Shown here: piece by piece, positions 15,331-18,971 of the stretch | How the letters are laid out: every line of letters begins with the position of its first letter | Numbering within the stretch: the first letter of the stretch is position 1 | NCBI GenBank assembly: GCA_036655715.1 | Contig: JAVVPO010000050.1 | Coordinates: forward strand, 1 to 18,971 | Direction of reading: 5' to 3' | DNA from: JAVVPO01 sp036655715 | GTDB taxonomy: Bacteria > Bacillota > Clostridia > Lachnospirales > Cellulosilyticaceae | DNA: 18,971 nt | Made by a program: the position numbers and the translations under genes | The notes under the pieces: model-generated | The model's input: only the letters and a program-made list of their open reading frames with translations | What the model was told of the DNA's origin: nothing | The model's database searches: none

Positions 15331-15465
15331 ATGAGTGGGATGGTTTATGAGGAAGTTTATATTGAGTTTTGCTCTAGTCAAAGGAAGAAAAAGCGGATAG
15401 AAGTAAAAGATAAGATAAATAGACTCATTTCTAAAATGAATAAGAAAAAGGAAATCCAAATTTAA
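15331..15465 (+). pseudogene. Short remnant ORF (44 aa), basic, with its own terminator
   Basis: ATG at 15331 opens a frame reading MSGMVYEEVYIEFCSSQRKK, KRIEVKDKINRLISKMNKKK, EIQI, then stop. The frame is already open from 15271, through the inverted repeat. There is no Shine-Dalgarno site. The TAA overlaps the first bases of a strong terminator, as expected for the 3' end of a real gene that has lost its front. It is Lys-rich and unrecognised. It could instead be a small protein translated from a weak start. Confidence 0.35.
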
Positions 15466-15506
15466 GCACTTCTAAGCTACATTTAGCTAGAATAAGTGCT
15501 TTTTTT
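15464..15506 (+). terminator. Rho-independent terminator after the remnant ORF
   Basis: AAGCACTT (15464-15471) pairs with AAGTGCTT (15494-15501). AGCTA/TAGCT form an inner stem, and seven Ts follow. It shields the next gene, whose -35 box begins 2 nt later. Confidence 0.88.
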
Positions 15507-15507
15507 G

Positions 15508-15536
15508 TTGACAAACTAATGGTAAATATTTACTAT
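15508..15536 (+). promoter_or_regulatory. Strong promoter with a palindrome in its spacer
   Basis: TTGACA (15508-15513), 17-nt spacer, TACTAT (15531-15536). GTAAATATTTAC (15522-15533), a perfect 12-bp dyad, lies between the boxes and runs into the -10. This is where a repressor would act, so the downstream gene is likely strong but controlled. Confidence 0.75.
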
Positions 15537-15587
15537 CAAGATAATAGATAATAAAGTGGAGAAGTAGAAGGAATGTGGGGGAAGCAA

Positions 15588-16616
15588 ATGAAAAAAATTG
15601 TACTATTAGCAGGTAGTGAAAAAACAAAAAAATATCCGACTACAGCAAAAAATATGTATTGGAAAAGTCATATTTTTCGCGCAGCATATAGATATGCTGA
15701 AATAATAGCGGATGAGATATACATACTATCACCTACATATGGGGTGATTGGGGTAGATGAAGTTGTAGGTATAGAGGATGAACAGTTAGAATCGTGGCCT
15801 AAACTGAAACGTCAGATATGGGGACGTAATTTATTGATAGAATTAGGTAAGAAAGCAGACTTGCAAGAAGATAAATTTGAGATTCTAGCTGAAAAATCTT
15901 ATTGCGAGACATTTATAAAGGGGATAAAGTATTATAATTTACCATTAGAAGGGCATTCTAAGAGGGAGTGGTTGCCTTATATACAAAAGCTTATAAGGGG
16001 AGAGTATAGTAGATTCAGACAGCTGGAGAAGGGCCAGTGGAGTGCGAGAGAGATACATAGAGCTGTCTGGACACTTCCTAGATATAATTATTTAACGATA
16101 GATGAAATTCCTTTTAAAGAGGGTGTTTATTTCATAATAGATGAAAATGAAGCGTGCGGTGGCTATCCTAGAATTGTGAGAGTTGGGACTCATAAAGGAG
16201 ACGAAAGACTAAAGAAAAGGCTCTGGCAGCATTTTATGACAGAAGATAAGAATGGAAGTATCCTGAGGAAATATGTAGGAAGTGCGCTACTTGGTCAAAC
16301 AAAAGATAATTATCTTGAAATATGGGGATGCAACTCAAGAAATCCCAAGGTATATAAGGCTTGGCAAAAGAAGATAAATGTTAATAAAGAACGAGCTGTT
16401 GAAGTGAAAGTATCAAGATATCTAAGAGAGTGTACTAGCTTTTGCTGTATAGATATTGAAGGATATGGGGAGAGATTAGAATTTAAAGAAAAGGTGTTAA
16501 GAAGCTTATATGAGGATGAGTCTTTTCGTGCGACAGATAAGTGGCTGGGGAGATCTAACCCTATGTTGCATATAGGAACTTATGGACTTTGGAATGAGGA
16601 ATTAAGTCGGAAGTAG
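15588..16616 (+). CDS. DUF6884-like protein fused to a GIY-YIG-like domain
   Basis: 342 residues. The N-terminal part (1-135) reads MKKIVLLAGSEKTKKYPTTA, KNMYWKSHIFRAAYRYAE, IYILSPTYGVIGVDEVV, with a later WPKLKRQIWG. This is the layout of DUF6884 proteins (small-molecule/base-binding fold, S/GxxK start, Y-x-S-x-x-F-x-x-A, ILSxxYG). The C-terminal part has GVYFIID (179-185), IVRVGTH (196-202), ERLKKRLWQHF (206-216) and GSILRKYVG (223-231), a GIY-YIG-like fold in which Y/R residues align with the nuclease core. The catalytic Glu was not identified with certainty. ATG 15588 was chosen because GGGGGAAG precedes it and family proteins begin near MKKI. An in-frame ATG at 15573 is possible. A role in nucleic-acid modification or defence is speculation. 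Confidence 0.65.
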   Translation: MKKIVLLAGSEKTKKYPTTAKNMYWKSHIFRAAYRYAEIIADEIYILSPTYGVIGVDEVVGIEDEQLESWPKLKRQIWGRNLLIELGKKADLQEDKFEILAEKSYCETFIKGIKYYNLPLEGHSKREWLPYIQKLIRGEYSRFRQLEKGQWSAREIHRAVWTLPRYNYLTIDEIPFKEGVYFIIDENEACGGYPRIVRVGTHKGDERLKKRLWQHFMTEDKNGSILRKYVGSALLGQTKDNYLEIWGCNSRNPKVYKAWQKKINVNKERAVEVKVSRYLRECTSFCCIDIEGYGERLEFKEKVLRSLYEDESFRATDKWLGRSNPMLHIGTYGLWNEELSRK

Positions 16617-16650
16617 AGCTTGCTTGGAATAGTAAATAGGTGGCAAAGTG

Positions 16651-16659
16651 TGTTATAAT
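16651..16659 (+). promoter_or_regulatory. Extended -10 promoter of the Nudix gene
   Basis: TGTTATAAT is a perfect extended -10 box. No convincing -35 hexamer lies at 16-18 nt. It sits downstream of an in-frame GTG (16640), which therefore is unlikely to be the translation start. Confidence 0.55.
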
Positions 16660-16702
16660 AATAAGAAAAAGATTGGAAATAAATGAAGATGGGAGTCAAA
16701 AG

Positions 16703-17182
16703 ATGCATATAAGACCGAGAGCGGCAGCTATTATATTAAATGAAGAAAATCATTTGCTCTTATTAAGACAAAAAAATCCCTATACAGGATTTGAATGGTG
16801 GACACTTCCAGGAGGCGGGATGGAACCTTCTGAAAGTGTTATAGATACAATTGTAAGAGAGGTTATGGAAGAGTGTAACGTAAACTGTAGACCTATGAAA
16901 CTAATCTATATAAGTGAGTATGTGGATTACAGTATTGATACACATCATTTAGGCATGTTCTTTTTAACAACTGTAGCAGAACCAGAAAATATTAAAGCAG
17001 GAATTGATCCGGAAGTAGAAGTGCAGTATATAAAAGAGTGTAGATTTGTGTCACGAGAAGAACTACAAAATTCTAAGATTCCTATTTATCCACCAGTGTT
17101 TAAAATACAGTTTTGGGAAGATTTAAATAATGAATTTGTTGAACATGAAGTTTATCATAGAGGTATGATAGAAGAAACATAA
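16703..17182 (+). CDS. Nudix hydrolase
   Basis: 159 residues. The Nudix box GGMEPSESVIDTIVREVMEE-CNV fits Gx5Ex7REUxEExGU, except that Asn replaces the last Gly. All metal-binding Glu residues (RE and EE) are kept. IRPRAAAIILNEENHLLLLR precedes it, and FEWWTLPGG introduces the loop. A C-terminal extension (about 115-159: SREELQNSKIPIYPPVFKIQ...) is moderately acidic. The enzyme would hydrolyse a nucleoside diphosphate linked to another group in the cytoplasm. ATG 16703 was chosen because GGGAG lies 7 nt upstream and the extended -10 promoter falls between it and the earlier in-frame GTG. It follows the DUF6884 gene by 86 nt but has its own promoter. Confidence 0.9.
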   Translation: MHIRPRAAAIILNEENHLLLLRQKNPYTGFEWWTLPGGGMEPSESVIDTIVREVMEECNVNCRPMKLIYISEYVDYSIDTHHLGMFFLTTVAEPENIKAGIDPEVEVQYIKECRFVSREELQNSKIPIYPPVFKIQFWEDLNNEFVEHEVYHRGMIEET

Positions 17183-17198
17183 TGGAAAAAAAATACAT

Positions 17199-17300
17199 TT
17201 ATTCACAAAATGTGGATAAAATGTGGATAAATATTAAAAAATAATAAATAAAGTAATAAAAACAAAAATAATAACAGTAATAATATGAAATAATAGCAGT
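17199..17300. other. DnaA-box cluster followed by an AT-rich tract (possible origin-like or DnaA-titration site)
   Basis: Three perfect 9-mers matching TTATNCACA lie within 32 bp: TTATTCACA on the plus strand (17199-17207), and TGTGGATAA, the reverse complement of TTATCCACA, at 17211-17219 and 17222-17230. The last two repeat with an 11-bp period, one helical turn. They run into about 70 bases made almost only of A and T with recurring TAA/TAG triplets (17231-17300), reminiscent of an unwinding element with DnaA-trios. No dnaA, rpmH or plasmid replication gene is in the window. The boxes are seen; the function is inference. Confidence 0.55.
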
Positions 17301-17301
17301 C

Positions 17302-17367
17302 ATAAAGTGCAATAAAATAGAACCTAAAAGATTTAAATCTTTTAGGTTCTATTTTATTGCACTTTAT
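17302..17367. terminator. 66-bp perfect palindrome, bidirectional terminator between convergent genes
   Basis: Arms of 33 bp (17302-17334 and 17335-17367; inner core AAAGATTTAAATCTTT) match without a single mismatch or spacer. It ends within the stop region of the minus-strand gene and lies after the Nudix gene, so it can stop transcription from both sides. Its length and perfection exceed a normal terminator, and it could extrude as a cruciform beside the DnaA boxes. Confidence 0.8.
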
Positions 17368-17765
17368 TTTAATGAATACTGGCCTAACATTTCAGTTCGA
17401 GATTTTTCTCCTTCAAGAACTGAAGATAAAGAAATACCTAAAGTATTGGAGATAGAACTCAGATAAAATAACATTCTACCCATTTCTTTTTCGATAGATT
17501 CATTACATTGTTTACAAGGATAACCATCGATATGGCTACTTAACAAAAATTTTAATTCTTCTAGAGATATATCTTCGATAGGATACTGCTGCTTATCTAC
17601 ATGGATTTTGATACATCCACAAGTAGTAGCACATTTTGAGATAGTGCGATTAAGTCTTGCACAAGCATCTTGAAGTTTTGTCATCTGATCTAATATGCTT
17701 CTATTCCTAATCAATACACCATCAATAAAAGTTTGAAATTGCTCAAGCTCTGTATTTTCTATCAA
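17364..17765 (-). CDS. MazG-like small protein with two Cys motifs
   Basis: 133 residues, soluble. The first half is helical and contains TTCGCIKI; the middle contains CKQC. The second half, IEKEMGRMLFYLSSISNTLG, then ISLSSVLEGEKSR and LGQYSL, follows the helix pattern of MazG-like nucleotide pyrophosphohydrolases (E-x2-E-x-G-x-x-LFYL-x8-LG-I-x-L), but with only part of the acidic metal site. CGC and CKQC might hold a metal. The start is TTG (17763-17765), because AAGGAGG lies 8 nt upstream; a GTG at 17772-17774 directly abuts that Shine-Dalgarno. An extended -10 TGTTATAAT reads toward it from 17813 to 17805. Function is not assigned. Confidence 0.6.
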   Translation of the reverse strand: MIENTELEQFQTFIDGVLIRNRSILDQMTKLQDACARLNRTISKCATTCGCIKIHVDKQQYPIEDISLEELKFLLSSHIDGYPCKQCNESIEKEMGRMLFYLSSISNTLGISLSSVLEGEKSRTEMLGQYSLK

Positions 17766-17973
17766 CAGTATCACCTCCTTTTTTAAATTTTATAATTTCT
17801 AATAATTATAACACGCATTAAAAAATAAAGAAAGTTCAGAAAGATTTATATTAATCATTTGGTTTAAATAAACAAAAAATCCTATTTTTAAATGTATATT
17901 TACTATGTTTTTTTTTCTTTATTATATGTATAATATATAGTGTGACATAAGAAAAAAATATGTATATAAATAT

Positions 17974-18008
17974 CTGGACAGTTTATGTTATAATAGCTAA
18001 CTGTACAG
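17974..18008. promoter_or_regulatory. Promoter with flanking inverted repeat upstream of the YgjP-like gene
   Basis: An extended -10 box, TGTTATAAT (17986-17994), is bracketed by CTGGACAGTT (17974-17983) and AACTGTACAG (17999-18008), an inverted repeat with one mismatch in ten. A dimer bound here would cover the -10 and the start of transcription. The -35 hexamer is weak. The remaining upstream region (17775-17970) is AT-rich and without ORFs. Confidence 0.5.
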
Positions 18009-18036
18009 AAATCATATAAGTTAAAAGAGGTATATT

Positions 18037-18729
18037 ATGAAATTAGGTTTTGAATATGGAACGACAAGAATCGAGTACAATCTAACTTATAAGAAAAGAA
18101 GCAGTATATCTATTCAAGTAGAAGCCGATGGACAAGTTAATGTAGTAGCACCGGTTGGGTCTACAGTATTTACTATAATGGATAAAGTAAAAGGTAATGC
18201 GGAATGGATTATTTCTGAGTTAGAGAGAATTGCAATAGCTAAAGAAGCAACTTTGAAATATGTTTACTTAGGTAAAAATTATGGAGTTGAATTAATAGAA
18301 GATGCTACAAAAGAAGATATTACAGTTAAACTTGTAAGAGGAAAGTTTGTAGTTGAAGGATCTGATTTAAGTAAGGTAAGAGTATCAGGAGCTATGCGAC
18401 TATGGTACATAAACAAAGCAACGAGTAAGGCTAAAGAAAGAGCAAAAGCTTTCTTAGAAGGATTTGAGAATAAGCCAAAGAAAATACAAGTAGATGTTTT
18501 AAAAGATAGTCTTTACACTATCGATAAAGAAAATAACAATCTGGTATTAGATGTAAACTGTGCAATAGGACCTGTTAACGTATTAGATTATATGTTAGTT
18601 GGCGGTTTATGTAAGCTTAGTGAAATGGATAATGACTCAACTAATCTGAAAATCAAAGAACTTATTCCTGATTTTGAATTAGCTGAAGAATGGCTTAGAA
18701 CAAGCCAAGATAAGTTTCTATTTAGTTAA
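18037..18729 (+). CDS. YgjP/DUF45-like protein lacking the metallopeptidase zinc site
   Basis: 230 residues. The overall layout follows YgjP-type proteins: an opening strand region (YGTTRIEYNLTYKKRSSISI, QVEADGQVNVVAPVGS), a helix with WIISELERI, YLGKNYGVELIE, LRLWYINKA-type segment (about 125-150), then LDVNCAIGPVNVLDYMLVGG. In active relatives the last region reads V-HE-x-x-H-L-x-E-x-x-H. Here it is VGGLCKLSEMDND, with G189-G190, K193 and N199 where the zinc ligands H, E, H and H should be. The usual RWGSC segment is SLYTID. The fold is kept while catalysis must be lost or replaced. ATG follows AAGAGG. It is the last gene before the rRNA operon. Confidence 0.7.
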   Translation: MKLGFEYGTTRIEYNLTYKKRSSISIQVEADGQVNVVAPVGSTVFTIMDKVKGNAEWIISELERIAIAKEATLKYVYLGKNYGVELIEDATKEDITVKLVRGKFVVEGSDLSKVRVSGAMRLWYINKATSKAKERAKAFLEGFENKPKKIQVDVLKDSLYTIDKENNNLVLDVNCAIGPVNVLDYMLVGGLCKLSEMDNDSTNLKIKELIPDFELAEEWLRTSQDKFLFS

Positions 18730-18761
18730 TCCCTAGTTTTGCTAGGTGATTAACTAAATAG
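18718..18761 (+). terminator. Hairpin at the end of the YgjP-like gene
   Basis: A 19-bp stem with one bulged T: 18718-18736 pairs with 18742-18746 plus 18748-18761 around a TTTTG loop. It overlaps the stop codon. No T-tract follows, so it may act as an mRNA 3' stabiliser or insulator before the rRNA promoters rather than a classic terminator. Confidence 0.65.
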
Positions 18762-18775
18762 TTAAAATTAATGGA

Positions 18776-18804
18776 TTGACAACTATAAAGATGTTTAGTA
18801 TAAT
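18776..18804 (+). promoter_or_regulatory. rRNA operon promoter P1 (full consensus)
   Basis: TTGACA (18776-18781), a 17-nt spacer and TATAAT (18799-18804): both boxes are perfect. It lies about 170 nt before the right edge and reads into the rRNA leader. Confidence 0.88.
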
Positions 18805-18871
18805 TCATGAAGTCAACAGGACAAGTTGATAAAAAAACATCTAAAAGATACCAAAAATACTAAGAAAAATC

Positions 18872-18901
18872 TTGACATAAAGCAAGTCTTGATGTTAAGA
18901 T
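18872..18901 (+). promoter_or_regulatory. rRNA operon promoter P2
   Basis: TTGACA (18872-18877), an 18-nt spacer and TAAGAT (18896-18901), with TG one base upstream of the -10 box (18893-18894). Tandem promoters about 96 nt apart are usual for rRNA operons in Firmicutes. Confidence 0.7.
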
Positions 18902-18971
18902 GACTAGGCAGTAAACATTGTACTTTGAAAACTAAACATAACAAAAATAGATTTAAGAAATTTAAATCTAC
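18902..18971 (+). other. rRNA leader (16S gene beyond the right edge)
   Basis: CTTTGAAAACTAAACA (18923-18938) is the sequence commonly seen before 16S genes and in rRNA spacers of Firmicutes, where it takes part in antitermination and processing. TAGATTTAA (18948-18956) and TTAAATCTA (18962-18970) form a 9-bp hairpin with a 5-nt loop at the very edge. No 16S coding sequence is visible, so the operon is inferred. Confidence 0.75.

Noticed and set aside
16640..16702. Upstream GTG and 21 extra codons of the Nudix gene
   Set aside because: No ribosome site, and an extended -10 promoter lies inside; ATG 16703 has GGGAG 7 nt upstream and matches the usual family start.
17208..17229. Tandem 11-bp repeat AAAATGTGGAT as an iteron or CRISPR-like array
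   Set aside because: Only two units, and each is better explained as a DnaA box with flanking A/T; no spacers and no replication-initiator gene.
1..18971. tRNA genes, CRISPR arrays, prophage or insertion-sequence transposases
   Set aside because: None were recognised on reading both strands; no T-arm/CCA structures, regular repeat-spacer units or transposase motifs were seen.

Overview
The window comes from a low-GC, Gram-positive anaerobe. A-rich strong Shine-Dalgarno sites, frequent AGA/AGG and TTA codons, TTG starts, intrinsic terminators with T-tracts, and an rRNA leader carrying a CTTTGAAAACTAAACA element all point to Clostridia. A Lachnospirales/Cellulosilyticum-like host is my inference and was not tested. 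A 100-N assembly gap lies at 5072-5171, so this is a draft scaffold.

Layout. (1) 1-1066: a YafY-type HTH/WYL repressor (minus, running off the left edge) diverges from a pyridoxamine-phosphate-oxidase-fold protein around a shared palindrome. (2) 1157-4907: an OPA/GlpT-like major facilitator and a PHP-domain metallohydrolase form a minus-strand operon. It diverges from a DeoR repressor that is abutted by a small membrane zinc-ribbon protein. This looks like an import-and-dephosphorylate module for an unknown phosphorylated organic compound. (3) 4966-5369: two truncated ORFs flank the gap, an MprF/DUF2156-like C-terminus and the C-terminus of dapB. (4) 5538-11950: an alanyl-tRNA editing protein, a GH2 beta-galactosidase with a large operator-like palindrome, a degraded coding remnant, a DHH-DHHA2 phosphoesterase and a phytol/dolichol-kinase-like membrane protein. 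(5) 12356-15208: a complete TRAP transporter operon (P, Q, M), preceded by a 405-bp palindrome-rich AT-rich region. (6) 15331-17182: a short remnant ORF, a DUF6884-like/GIY-YIG fusion protein under a near-consensus promoter, and a Nudix hydrolase. (7) 17199-17367: three perfect DnaA boxes, an AT-rich tract and a 66-bp perfect palindrome. (8) 17364-18971: a MazG-like small protein (minus), a YgjP/DUF45-type protein that has lost its zinc-binding residues, and then tandem promoters and leader of an rRNA operon whose 16S gene lies beyond the right edge.

Most genes are separate transcription units closed by their own hairpins. The clear operons are PHP-OPA, DeoR-zinc ribbon and the TRAP genes. 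The observations most worth following up are the DnaA-box cluster beside a perfect palindrome near an rRNA operon, the YgjP-like protein without its HExxH site, and the DUF6884/GIY-YIG fusion.
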